From the NCBI GenBank assembly GCA_949480205.1, contig CASXXK010000001.1, positions 1 to 64,000 of the forward strand: a stretch of 64,000 nt of DNA, written 5' to 3'. Position 1 is the stretch's first letter; the number at the start of each line of letters is the position of its first letter. Shown piece after piece: positions 49,285 to 57,092 of this stretch. The notes under the pieces were generated by a model. It saw only the letters and a program-made list of their open reading frames with translations. It ran no database searches and was not told the origin of the DNA. The translations under genes were made by a program, and so were the position numbers. The stretch is from an uncultured Candidatus Saccharibacteria bacterium (lineage in GTDB: Bacteria > Patescibacteriota > Saccharimonadia > Saccharimonadales > Saccharimonadaceae).

Positions 49285-49741
49285 ACTAGACGTTAAAGTT
49301 AAACAGTACGAACTGTACTTGAATGGAATAGAGCAAATCTCTAATCGTCGAGGTAAGGCACTAGGCTCACTGGTCGCATTAAATTCAGCATATTTTACTT
49401 GTGGTGGAATTATTTTACAGTTTACAGAAGGGACTAATCGTGTTGTTTTACTTTGTGGGCTTAGCTTGTTAGGAGTATTGACATCCGCCATATTTTTCTT
49501 CCTCCTAAAATCATATGGGCAACTGAACAGTGCAAAATTTCAAGTTTTACACAAAATAGAAAAACAACTTCCCCTGCAGCCATATACGGAGGAATGGAGT
49601 ATTGTTGGCAATGGTAACGACCGTAGTAGATATCGGCCATTCTCTCACATTGAAAAATGGATACCAGTAATTTTTGGATTAGTTTACTTTGTGGTGCTTG
49701 TAGCGATAGTTTTTAGCCATGTGAGAATTATCATAAATTAA
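49271..49741 (+). CDS. Two-helix membrane partner of the TIR-like protein (RipA-family-like), 156 aa
   Basis: A helical N-terminus (VKVKQYELYLNGIEQISNRRGKA), two adjacent membrane helices (about residues 31-52 and 57-80), the segment KSYGQLNSAKFQVLHKIEKQLPLQPYTEEW and a third helix (about 131-150). This pattern recalls the small membrane proteins annotated as RipA family octameric membrane proteins, often next to TIR-like genes. It may be the membrane effector gated by the TIR signal (inference). The start overlaps the TIR gene. Confidence 0.65.
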   Translation: MVVDKLDVKVKQYELYLNGIEQISNRRGKALGSLVALNSAYFTCGGIILQFTEGTNRVVLLCGLSLLGVLTSAIFFFLLKSYGQLNSAKFQVLHKIEKQLPLQPYTEEWSIVGNGNDRSRYRPFSHIEKWIPVIFGLVYFVVLVAIVFSHVRIIIN

Positions 49742-49744
49742 AAC

Positions 49745-50044
49745 TTAGTCCGTAACCCTCAAATAGTAAGTTAGATCTTCACCTTTCCAATTCTCAAGCA
49801 CCCAATTATGCCATTCTTCCCAAAGCCCAGCATAAAGTTGGCTAAGTTTCGTATTGCGTTCTTCATACCAATACCAGCATTTATGGTTAAGCACCATAGA
49901 CAGTTCGGTTCCGTAAATGCGATCGTACTTCCATTCGGCTTTAGCTCGTTTATAGGTATCTCTAATTGCTTCTTCTCCAAAATGTTCAGCAATGCTAAAG
50001 TCTTCCCAAAATGTAGTTTGACACTCGTAGTCTAGCAGCCGCAT
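49745..50044 (-). CDS. Hypothetical protein, 99 aa
   Basis: Acidic, rich in Trp and Tyr (CWYWYEERNTK, LWEEWHNWVLENW). It overlaps the 76-aa gene upstream by 13 nt. A deleted copy of this pair is recognisable at 46464-46507, which supports both being real genes. Family not recognised. Confidence 0.55.
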   Translation of the reverse strand: MRLLDYECQTTFWEDFSIAEHFGEEAIRDTYKRAKAEWKYDRIYGTELSMVLNHKCWYWYEERNTKLSQLYAGLWEEWHNWVLENWKGEDLTYYLRVTD

Positions 50045-50262
50045 TTCTTATACCTCCGCATAAAATTATCAACTGTATCATATTCAGCTTCAATATAGCG
50101 TCTATAAGTTCCATAGCTAAGTATAATGTCTCGGTGTTCTCGGCTAGTAATGCTACAAGCCTTTATCGCTTTGTCGGCTTCCATAATCATATTGTACCTA
50201 CCGCTTCTACGGACTTTTTCGTATTTGTAGAAATTTGGCTTCCAATCTTCATTGACAATCAT
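50032..50262 (-). CDS. Hypothetical protein, 76 aa
   Basis: Basic, Tyr-rich small protein (MIVNEDWKPNFYKYEKVRRSGRYN...). Overlaps the 99-aa gene downstream. Only a weak ribosome site. Function unknown. Confidence 0.5.
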   Translation of the reverse strand: MIVNEDWKPNFYKYEKVRRSGRYNMIMEADKAIKACSITSREHRDIILSYGTYRRYIEAEYDTVDNFMRRYKKCGC

Positions 50263-50351
50263 ATCTAAATATATTATAGTATGTATTCAAAGCAAAGGCA
50301 AACATTATCGGTTTTCTTATAACTAGCTAGGACTCGGAACTAAGCCGAACA

Positions 50352-50385
50352 AAAAAAATACACGCTCTAAGCAACTTAGAACGTG
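50352..50385. terminator. Hairpin, possible terminator
   Basis: ACACG-C-TCTAAG pairs with CTTAGA-ACGTGT around the loop CAA; the surrounding 50263-50466 shows no gene. Confidence 0.4.
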
Positions 50386-50466
50386 TTCCTACGTCCGAAA
50401 CTTCAAAACTCAAGTATTTACCCAGCTTTTGCGTATGATCGCCGTTTTGCCGTTTTCTCGTTGTGC

Positions 50467-50909
50467 TTACATGTACTTTAGCTCCGGATACTTCTTCTCT
50501 AAAATCTCCAACCCAGTATAAACTTTGCTTCGGATCTTATCATTAAGTCCTCTGCCTCTCATAGGGCTAAGGTTATCTTCTAAATCAGCATGTTTAACTA
50601 CGGCAGCATCAAAATCTTCGGCTACTCTATTCATATAGCCCGCAAAGTCGCCGTCTTTTGGATCGGTCAAGATTTCCACTAGTTCTATTATTCGCTCGGG
50701 AATACCAGCCTTGCGCAAGTCGCCTAGTGTTAGATTAGTAGTATAGCTGCTGCTTTCTGTTCCGGAGTTCGAACTCGAGTAGCGACCGTGAGTGGATGTA
50801 GAACATACGGTAAACCATTACCTTTATCCGCTTGACCATTATGAGCCTTAACTGCTAGTTCTAAGGCTATGTTTATGTAGTCGTAAGGTGTGTCTTGATA
50901 TAAAGCCAT
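50467..50909 (-). pseudogene. Broken HD-domain phosphohydrolase (RelA/SpoT-hydrolase-like)
   Basis: The first part MALYQDTPYDYINIALELAVKAHNGQADKG and LPYVLHPLTVATRV ends ...KAAAILLI stop; the second part resumes in another frame TNLTLGDLRKAGIPERIIELVEILTDP. In intact relatives the missing ~7 residues between LL and the T-x-x-T-L segment are HDVVEDT, the metal-binding HD dyad. A deletion of about 22 nt therefore removed exactly the catalytic motif and shifted the frame. The start has GAAAGGAG in front; it lies 21 nt downstream of the 473-aa gene in the same operon. Confidence 0.7.
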
Positions 50910-50930
50910 GTGTCTCCTTTCTTTCCCCAA

Positions 50931-52352
50931 TTATCTTTCGGCCATTTCGGCATATTTGCGTAAGTTCTTTACGAGATCGTCCGTTTGGAACGAACGGAAT
51001 GCAATATTTTCTTGGGCTAATTTTAAGGCTGTATCAATTGGGGTTGTATCTTCGTCTTGGCTAGATAGCAGTTCCCGACACTTTTCAGCTAATTGCTCCC
51101 TTGCTTTACTTTGCTTAACCGCTCCAGAACATGCTGCCCATAATAGTCGCATGGCGGAATCATTATGAGAGCGACAGATTCCGCTAAACCATTCAACCAC
51201 ATACTCCAAAATAAACTCTTGGACTTTTGGCTCTAACGGTTCCGCTAATAGCATTTCAACCGTTCGGATGGTTTTAAGCCACCAGCTCCTTCGTGGATCG
51301 TCATCATTCCAAACAATTTCTGTACATTCCGCTTGAGTAAAGCGACTTTCATCCTCTGCTTTATCGAGATAGACCTCGGCTTCCTCAATTGTTTCAGGGC
51401 GACAGAAAAAGTTATAGAGCTCCTCGCCTTCATAATACTTTGCGACAAAATCAAACTTTTCGCTAGGTGACATTTTCTCGGTTCGTATATTGCAGACCTG
51501 TCCAAAAACTGACTCCAAGCTAACATCCTCTCGACCCAGCTTTTCGTCCTTTGCTATTTTTTCCAACTGTTTCCATAGTTCGGGGTTCAGTTTCTTGCAA
51601 TCAGGATCGTTTACAACCCAGCTTAGTGAATCGTTAAAGATGATGTTCTCACTAGTCAATAACCTTAAGTGATTATCCTTTACTCTTGACCAGAATATAT
51701 CATAAAGTTCTTTATTAAACCAGCCGTCGAGTTCCTTATTGCTATCTGGTAGCAACCGCCAAATAATTGACAGAACATCACCTGCCGTCCAAAACAAGTG
51801 TTCGTCGTTCGTAGTCTGCAAAACATGTTTCAGCGCAGGATAGAGTTCGGAATAGCCGAAATTTGAACTTCCTTCTATACCCAGATAAAAGTCAATTTGC
51901 TCGCTCGGCATTTTATCATGCAGAATTCGTCCAATAATTTTCCGATGTGCTGCAGGTGTAAACTCAATGCGACAAGGGTATTCAAAATAGCTATCAAAAT
52001 CCTTCAGACCCTCCACGTCAATCACTGTTGGCTGCGTGGGATTATAAAAAATCGTGAGCAAATCTTCAACGCTCTTGTCGTCTGAATGCTCAAGCCCATA
52101 TTTTCCCATATATGCTAAAATTGCGATCCGTCCATTCACGACTTCTAGAGAATCTAAATGATTGACTTGGCGATTAATTAATCGTAGCCAAATCATAGTG
52201 TCTTGCCAAACTCTCGGCTTATTCTCTAGTGCGTCCTCGGCTGCTTTCAGATAAAGCTTATCATCGCCCAACTTTTCCGGAGGGGTTTCCATTGCTCTTT
52301 CGATATAATCGGCTATGGCTTTGATTTTGGCTTTTTTGTCATTCATACGCAT
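50931..52352 (-). CDS. Unknown large soluble protein, 473 aa
   Basis: Acidic, all-helical sequence rich in Trp, Glu and Leu (IWLRLINRQVNHLD, SWWLKTIRTVEMLLAEP) without signal peptide, membrane helix or recognisable catalytic motif; it could be a helical-repeat protein. AAAAGG precedes the ATG. It is the first gene of the unit with the broken HD hydrolase. Confidence 0.6.
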   Translation of the reverse strand: MRMNDKKAKIKAIADYIERAMETPPEKLGDDKLYLKAAEDALENKPRVWQDTMIWLRLINRQVNHLDSLEVVNGRIAILAYMGKYGLEHSDDKSVEDLLTIFYNPTQPTVIDVEGLKDFDSYFEYPCRIEFTPAAHRKIIGRILHDKMPSEQIDFYLGIEGSSNFGYSELYPALKHVLQTTNDEHLFWTAGDVLSIIWRLLPDSNKELDGWFNKELYDIFWSRVKDNHLRLLTSENIIFNDSLSWVVNDPDCKKLNPELWKQLEKIAKDEKLGREDVSLESVFGQVCNIRTEKMSPSEKFDFVAKYYEGEELYNFFCRPETIEEAEVYLDKAEDESRFTQAECTEIVWNDDDPRRSWWLKTIRTVEMLLAEPLEPKVQEFILEYVVEWFSGICRSHNDSAMRLLWAACSGAVKQSKAREQLAEKCRELLSSQDEDTTPIDTALKLAQENIAFRSFQTDDLVKNLRKYAEMAER

Positions 52353-52395
52353 ATTTACCTTTTATTATACTATATTTTCAGTTTCTCGGCAAATC

Positions 52396-53289
52396 CTAGT
52401 TCGCATTATACCCAAATTTCGGGTTGCGAGTTAGAAGCACTTCCTTCCACCACGACTCCCGATCGAGGATAGTTTTATCGTCCGTTGTAGATTTATAAAT
52501 GTCGAGAATCGAGTAGCGGAAGTTGTTCTTAACATAATCTAAACCTTGTGTTCCAACTAGGGCTTTCAGCTCCCTATTTCCACCATGTCCGTTTTCGGCA
52601 TAACTTTGCCAGCGACCGAGCAGCATCGTGTCGCCATAAGCCGATCCAACATAGCGTTTATTAGTGGCGACGTCGGTAATGAAGTAAACGCCTTTTTGGT
52701 TTTTCAGAGCAGTTTGCCAAGTTTTGAGGCTCAAGACATACTTCAGCTCTGACCAAGACAAGTTTAGATTTTCGTAGCCCGGGAACTCCGTTTCTGCCTC
52801 GTCGTAAGGTTGTTCGAGAATAGTTTTGACCGTTAGTCGAGAAATTGCCTCTTTATCACGCATGACAATGTTCATAGTATTACGATCTGCCCAAGTAATC
52901 ACCAGCTTGCCGATATAGCCTGCCACTTCCGGAAATGCTGATTCGTCCGCCTCGACAAAAACTTTGCTATCGTCGAGAACCTTATAAGCATTAACAAGTA
53001 GCCAGTCCTTGTCGCCGAATGGAATAAAACTGAGCACGTAATCGCCGTTAATATAACGTTTATGACCATTAGGATTATGGGTCTTGACCGATTCACGAAC
53101 GAGATTGGCTTCGCCATGGCTGTACATTTTTAGGAGTTCAAAACGGCGTGGTTTATCGCCAAGCCAAGGCTTGAATTCGTCCAAAGTATTATTCGGGTTA
53201 TAATCCCAGTCGCTATTGAAAACCAACTTCAATTTAGACAACTTTTCTTCTGGTAGTTTTAGCAGGTCGATAAGTTTGATAATGCTCAT
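52396..53289 (-). CDS. Protein with C-terminal GIY-YIG nuclease domain, 297 aa
   Basis: The last ~95 residues carry the GIY-YIG fold: GVYFITDVATNKRYVGSAYG, GRWQSYAENGHGGNRELKAL and LDRESWWKEVLLTRNPKFGYN, with the catalytic Arg region and Glu. The N-terminal ~190 residues are an unrecognised domain, possibly for target binding. GAAAGGG is the ribosome site. It is common in accessory islands and phages. Confidence 0.8.
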   Translation of the reverse strand: MSIIKLIDLLKLPEEKLSKLKLVFNSDWDYNPNNTLDEFKPWLGDKPRRFELLKMYSHGEANLVRESVKTHNPNGHKRYINGDYVLSFIPFGDKDWLLVNAYKVLDDSKVFVEADESAFPEVAGYIGKLVITWADRNTMNIVMRDKEAISRLTVKTILEQPYDEAETEFPGYENLNLSWSELKYVLSLKTWQTALKNQKGVYFITDVATNKRYVGSAYGDTMLLGRWQSYAENGHGGNRELKALVGTQGLDYVKNNFRYSILDIYKSTTDDKTILDRESWWKEVLLTRNPKFGYNAN

Positions 53290-53345
53290 TTTGCTTGCCC
53301 TTTCTCGGTCGCCCTAATAACAAAAATGCGACCATGTACTTAGTC

Positions 53346-53452
53346 GCTTAAACTTTGACAAACTGGGCTTCAAGAGCTTGATTTGCGTACATAGCCGCAT
53401 TCTTCTCTCGAAGCCAACATTTGAATGTCGGCAGTTCTATCAAAGTTTAAGC
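53346..53452. repeat. 107-bp imperfect inverted-repeat structure
   Basis: GCTTAAACTTTGA (53346-53358) pairs with TCAAAGTTTAAGC (53440-53452); further inside, CTG/CAG and GGCTTC/GAAGCC continue the pairing. The complete block forms one long stem-loop. It may be a small MITE-like element or a structured RNA in the gap between two divergent genes. Confidence 0.65.
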
Positions 53453-53512
53453 AATACTATTGTATCATATTATGCCCTAGATGGGAAGCCGCATTCATAA
53501 CAGGGGTCGGAG

Positions 53513-53541
53513 TTGACTTTTATAGGGGTAAATGATACAAT
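53513..53541 (+). promoter_or_regulatory. Promoter of the 261-aa gene
   Basis: TTGACT (53513-53518), 17 nt, TACAAT (53536-53541). The ATG at 53549 lies 7 nt downstream, so the mRNA is leaderless. Confidence 0.8.
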
Positions 53542-53548
53542 GAAGAGC

Positions 53549-54334
53549 ATGGCTGATGTGATGACGCGACAAGAAAAAAGTGCTATTGTTATAAAAGCAC
53601 TTCTAGAGGCAGAACAATCTGAGGTGGAACACCCCGAATACGTTATGATGAGTACTGATGAACATTTTCCAAATATTTCTCCAAAGGAGGCACTTATTGT
53701 TTTGGAGCACCTTTCGCGTTTATCGGGTTGTATTAGCCTCGAATATCACTACAGATATCCAAATGAAGATGCATTATATAATGATGTTGACTTGATGAGC
53801 GAAATAGAAGTAGATGCTATTGATTTGCGTGATGTTGCGCCATATCTTAAGGAAGATAGTATTCAGTATAGTTTAGGTATTATTGATTTTAAAATAAAAA
53901 TCGGTGATGATTTCCATAATCAGCTAAAGTATGCAAGCAAGATCGATTTAATCAAGAAGGAATTGCCGAATATAGACGATACAGTTCTTGAGCTTATCGT
54001 AAAAAGCGAAAAGTTATACATAAACATAGTGCAAAAATATAAAAGGTATTTCCTAAGAGATCTCGGAAGGAGTATCTATTTTGCCAGTTTTTTTGACTAT
54101 GCAGAAAAACATCAAAACACACCCTTTAAATTGTCTGATGTTGGCAAGACTACTTATGATATTTATAATCTTTTGCAGAGGACGATGAGAGATCCTCTTA
54201 TTTACAAAGCCTTTTTCAGAATTCAAGGTAAGAACGGGGCAATTATTGCTAATTTTAAACCAACGTATGCCGATTTAATCGCTGCTAAAACGTCGGTAGA
54301 AAAAATCGAGCAACTGGTGCGGGCAGACGCATAA
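53549..54334 (+). CDS. Hypothetical protein, 261 aa
   Basis: Starts MADVMTRQEKSAIVIKAL; the ATG three codons earlier overlaps the -10 box and is excluded. Soluble, helical, acidic; no motif recognised. It is the first gene of the right part of the island, ahead of the replication-type genes. Confidence 0.6.
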   Translation: MADVMTRQEKSAIVIKALLEAEQSEVEHPEYVMMSTDEHFPNISPKEALIVLEHLSRLSGCISLEYHYRYPNEDALYNDVDLMSEIEVDAIDLRDVAPYLKEDSIQYSLGIIDFKIKIGDDFHNQLKYASKIDLIKKELPNIDDTVLELIVKSEKLYINIVQKYKRYFLRDLGRSIYFASFFDYAEKHQNTPFKLSDVGKTTYDIYNLLQRTMRDPLIYKAFFRIQGKNGAIIANFKPTYADLIAAKTSVEKIEQLVRADA

Positions 54335-54464
54335 AACCTTATCCTACTACATGTTACATATAGCGCACTAACACATAACATACATCCGCCGTAATCTGTG
54401 GTATTTTTTCCTACAATGGAACTAGGTCGCCACGATAGACGACTATAACGAAGATAAAGGCTTT

Positions 54465-54674
54465 ATGGCGGAATTGTTTACCTCCGAAGATTTAACAACG
54501 CTTTCGGCGCTTCTAGAACGCGAGCTAGGGATAAATTTACGCGGTGAAGAGCTCACTACGGCTGCAGTGTCCATTGTTCGCTTCGTATGTGCAACAATGC
54601 TCCGCCAGAGGAGCCTTGAAAGGAACTTTAATGCAGAAGGCAAAATTGCCTCGAGTAACAAACGCAACACGTGA
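54465..54674 (+). CDS. Small hypothetical protein, 69 aa
   Basis: MAELFTSEDLTTLSALLERELG... ; helical with a mid hydrophobic stretch. Its 3' end overlaps the next gene by 44 nt, which makes its C-terminus doubtful, but the coding start fits an operon with the three following genes. Confidence 0.45.
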   Translation: MAELFTSEDLTTLSALLERELGINLRGEELTTAAVSIVRFVCATMLRQRSLERNFNAEGKIASSNKRNT

Positions 54675-55005
54675 AGACCTAGAAGCAGTTGCTAAGGTTA
54701 TAGAGGACAATATGTATATCTATTTTGATATATATCCCGAAAGAATTATGCATATGGTAAACAAACATAATGGCCAGGAAATGTTTAACGCGTATGAACT
54801 TGCTGGAAGGAAGAAAAACCATAGTGAAATTGCTGAGGAGTTAGCGGTAGTATTTGCTCAAGAATTTGAAACAGCACGTCTATCTCCAATGAATTTTGAC
54901 GTAGATGAACTTGAAGAAATCCTTGTAGATCGTGAGATGGAAGCCGAATATGAGTGGTATTGTAAAACCAATAAATTAATGGGGAAAACCCAGTATGAAT
55001 ACTAG
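54631..55005 (+). CDS. Hypothetical protein, 124 aa
   Basis: ATG 54631 follows AAGGAAC. Acidic helical protein (REDLEAVAKVIEDNMYIYFD...) without a known domain. Overlaps the ATPase gene start by 11 nt, so co-translated with it. Confidence 0.55.
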   Translation: MQKAKLPRVTNATREDLEAVAKVIEDNMYIYFDIYPERIMHMVNKHNGQEMFNAYELAGRKKNHSEIAEELAVVFAQEFETARLSPMNFDVDELEEILVDREMEAEYEWYCKTNKLMGKTQYEY

Positions 55006-56587
55006 CGAGCAACAAAAGGAAGACTATACTCTAGTCGAAAAAACCATTAAAAAATTAGCGCAGGACAACCTCCTTTTCTGCAATAGTAACGATAACCAAG
55101 CTTATATCGCCGTCCAGAAGAAAGGTAGAACTGTGCTGCCAATTCAAAGCGAAGATTTTAGAACTTGGCTTCTAGGCTGGCACTTAGAACAATATGGAAA
55201 AGTTTTGAGACGAGCTGTTGTGGAGGAAGTAGTTCAGAACGCTTGCGCCATTGCCCAATACATCAACAAGCAGACCCACAAGCTGGGAGTTAGGGTAAGT
55301 AGGGTGGATGACGATAATGCTAACCCTAAGGAGTTGTATTATGACCTAGGCGATGCAGTCGTGCACATTACTCGCGAGGGGTGGAGAATTATAGACGATC
55401 CACCGATCGTGTTTAGACGTTTTTCTCACCAAGAGAAACAACTCCCACCAGAGGCTACAAGTAGAAAAAGCGATATTGAGCTGTTACATAAATTTATAAA
55501 CATTCGGAACAGAAACGATTGGCTACTATTTCTTACGTTTGTGATTTCGACTTTTATTCCAGATTTTCCAAAGCCGCTACTACTACTAATCGGTTCGAGC
55601 GGCGCAGGCAAAAGTACCCTTATGAAACTAACTAAACAGCTAGTGGATCCATCGGTGTTGGATGGTATAGGACAGATTCGCAATTGTGAGAGTATTATTA
55701 GACCAGCTACAAGACATGCTCTATTGTACTATGACAATATTTCATATATTAATCAAGATATCTCTGATACGTTATGCGGAGTCGCCACTGGTACGAGTCT
55801 AGTAAACAGAAAGCTTTATGAGAATGACGGTGAGGTCATCTTCAAAGTTCAGCGCCCAATTATGTTAAACGGAATTACGGAAATCATTACTCGTGAAGAT
55901 ACACTTGACAGGTCAATCTTAATTTCGGTGCAACGAATTAGCCAAGCAAAGCGCATGACCGAGAAAGAACTTGTGAATAAGTTTAATTTAGAAAAGCCAC
56001 TTATTCTAGGCGCGATCTGCAGTATTCTAGTGGACACGTTACGTATCTACCCAAGCATTAACTTGGACGAGTATCCGAGAATGGCTGATTTTGCCCGATT
56101 AGGAGTAGCCGTAGCCGAAGCTATGACTGGTTATTCTGGGGACGAGTTTATCAAGGCGTATGACACAATCGTAGATCGCCAAGTCGCAACCGCACTAAAC
56201 GCAAACCCGACGGCACAGGCGGCACGATTTCTAGTCAGTAAAACAGGAACTTGGCAGGGTACAGCAACAGACTTCCTTAACTTTAAATTCAATGATGGCA
56301 CAGTTATTACAACTGAAGACATGAACATTATTCAGTCGATTCGCGACCAACCCACGTGGTGCAGAAACGCTTCAACGTTGGGCAAGGCTCTGAATAGAGC
56401 CGAAGCAACACTGAGAAGTCTAGGTATTACCTTAGAACGCGGATCGGACGGAAGCCCAGTATATCGCAATGGTCAGCGTTGGCTGTCGATTTCGGACACT
56501 AATTGGCAAAATAAAAATAGCTCAGATTCCGAGACTAGCGATCTAGATAATGAATCAACTACTAAAGAAAATAAGGAGAACAAATGA
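54995..56587 (+). CDS. Phage/plasmid-type primase-helicase-like ATPase, 530 aa
   Basis: An N-terminal ~170 residues precede an ATPase domain with Walker A LLIGSSGAGKST (about residues 194-205) and a Walker B-like LLYYDNIS near 247; SILISVQRIS and the flanking sequence resemble SF3/DUF927-type helicases of plasmids and integrative elements. The C-terminal ~100 residues (WCRNASTLGKALNRAEATLRSLGI...) look like a winged helix. Likely the replication protein of the integrated element. Overlaps the next gene by ATGA. Confidence 0.7.
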   Translation: MNTSEQQKEDYTLVEKTIKKLAQDNLLFCNSNDNQAYIAVQKKGRTVLPIQSEDFRTWLLGWHLEQYGKVLRRAVVEEVVQNACAIAQYINKQTHKLGVRVSRVDDDNANPKELYYDLGDAVVHITREGWRIIDDPPIVFRRFSHQEKQLPPEATSRKSDIELLHKFINIRNRNDWLLFLTFVISTFIPDFPKPLLLLIGSSGAGKSTLMKLTKQLVDPSVLDGIGQIRNCESIIRPATRHALLYYDNISYINQDISDTLCGVATGTSLVNRKLYENDGEVIFKVQRPIMLNGITEIITREDTLDRSILISVQRISQAKRMTEKELVNKFNLEKPLILGAICSILVDTLRIYPSINLDEYPRMADFARLGVAVAEAMTGYSGDEFIKAYDTIVDRQVATALNANPTAQAARFLVSKTGTWQGTATDFLNFKFNDGTVITTEDMNIIQSIRDQPTWCRNASTLGKALNRAEATLRSLGITLERGSDGSPVYRNGQRWLSISDTNWQNKNSSDSETSDLDNESTTKENKENK

Positions 56588-56988
56588 AAAAAGCGAAGAA
56601 CTACAACAAGCTAAGTAAAAGCAACAAGGCGAAGAAACAAGAAAAACACCTACCACTTTTAGTTCTGACGGATGATATTCGTAGGAAACTTTATAGCGAT
56701 AAGCTTCATATAACCACTAGACAGGAAAAGCTTGGTATGAGGGGTTTAGGGAAAAGGCTTGAGCGTGATTTGCTACGAATCCCAGAGTTCCAGCCGCCAT
56801 ATACGACGGTTGATAAACCAGCACGTCTTTTAAGCTACGAAGTAGTACCCGAACCAGACGAACGAGGCGTTTTTACAGCATTTATTGAAGTTATCCCAGG
56901 TTATAAAGCTGATGAATACTTTCACGAGTTGCCTCAATCAATGCTGAAGGCATCACAAGACCAAAACGCCAAAACGGCAAAACGTTAA
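56584..56988 (+). CDS. Basic hypothetical protein, 134 aa
   Basis: Very basic N-terminus (KKAKNYNKLSKSNKAKKQEKH), then a mixed domain (DDIRRKLYSDKLHITTRQEK...), ending DQNAKTAKR. ATGA-coupled to the ATPase gene; a nucleic-acid-binding partner is plausible. Confidence 0.6.
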   Translation: MKKAKNYNKLSKSNKAKKQEKHLPLLVLTDDIRRKLYSDKLHITTRQEKLGMRGLGKRLERDLLRIPEFQPPYTTVDKPARLLSYEVVPEPDERGVFTAFIEVIPGYKADEYFHELPQSMLKASQDQNAKTAKR

Positions 56989-57000
56989 TTCTTAAAAGAT

Positions 57001-57055
57001 TTTCCCTCTAGGCTCTCGGTTGTCAGTAGCCTTGAGCCTAAGGGTATCTTTTTAA
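57001..57055 (+). terminator. Terminator of the replication-type operon
   Basis: CCCTCTAGGCTC pairs with GAGCCTAAGGG around a long loop, followed by TATCTTTTT. Confidence 0.65.
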
Positions 57056-57092
57056 GTGATTTTAGGTTATAATTAAAACATAAGGAGTGAAA

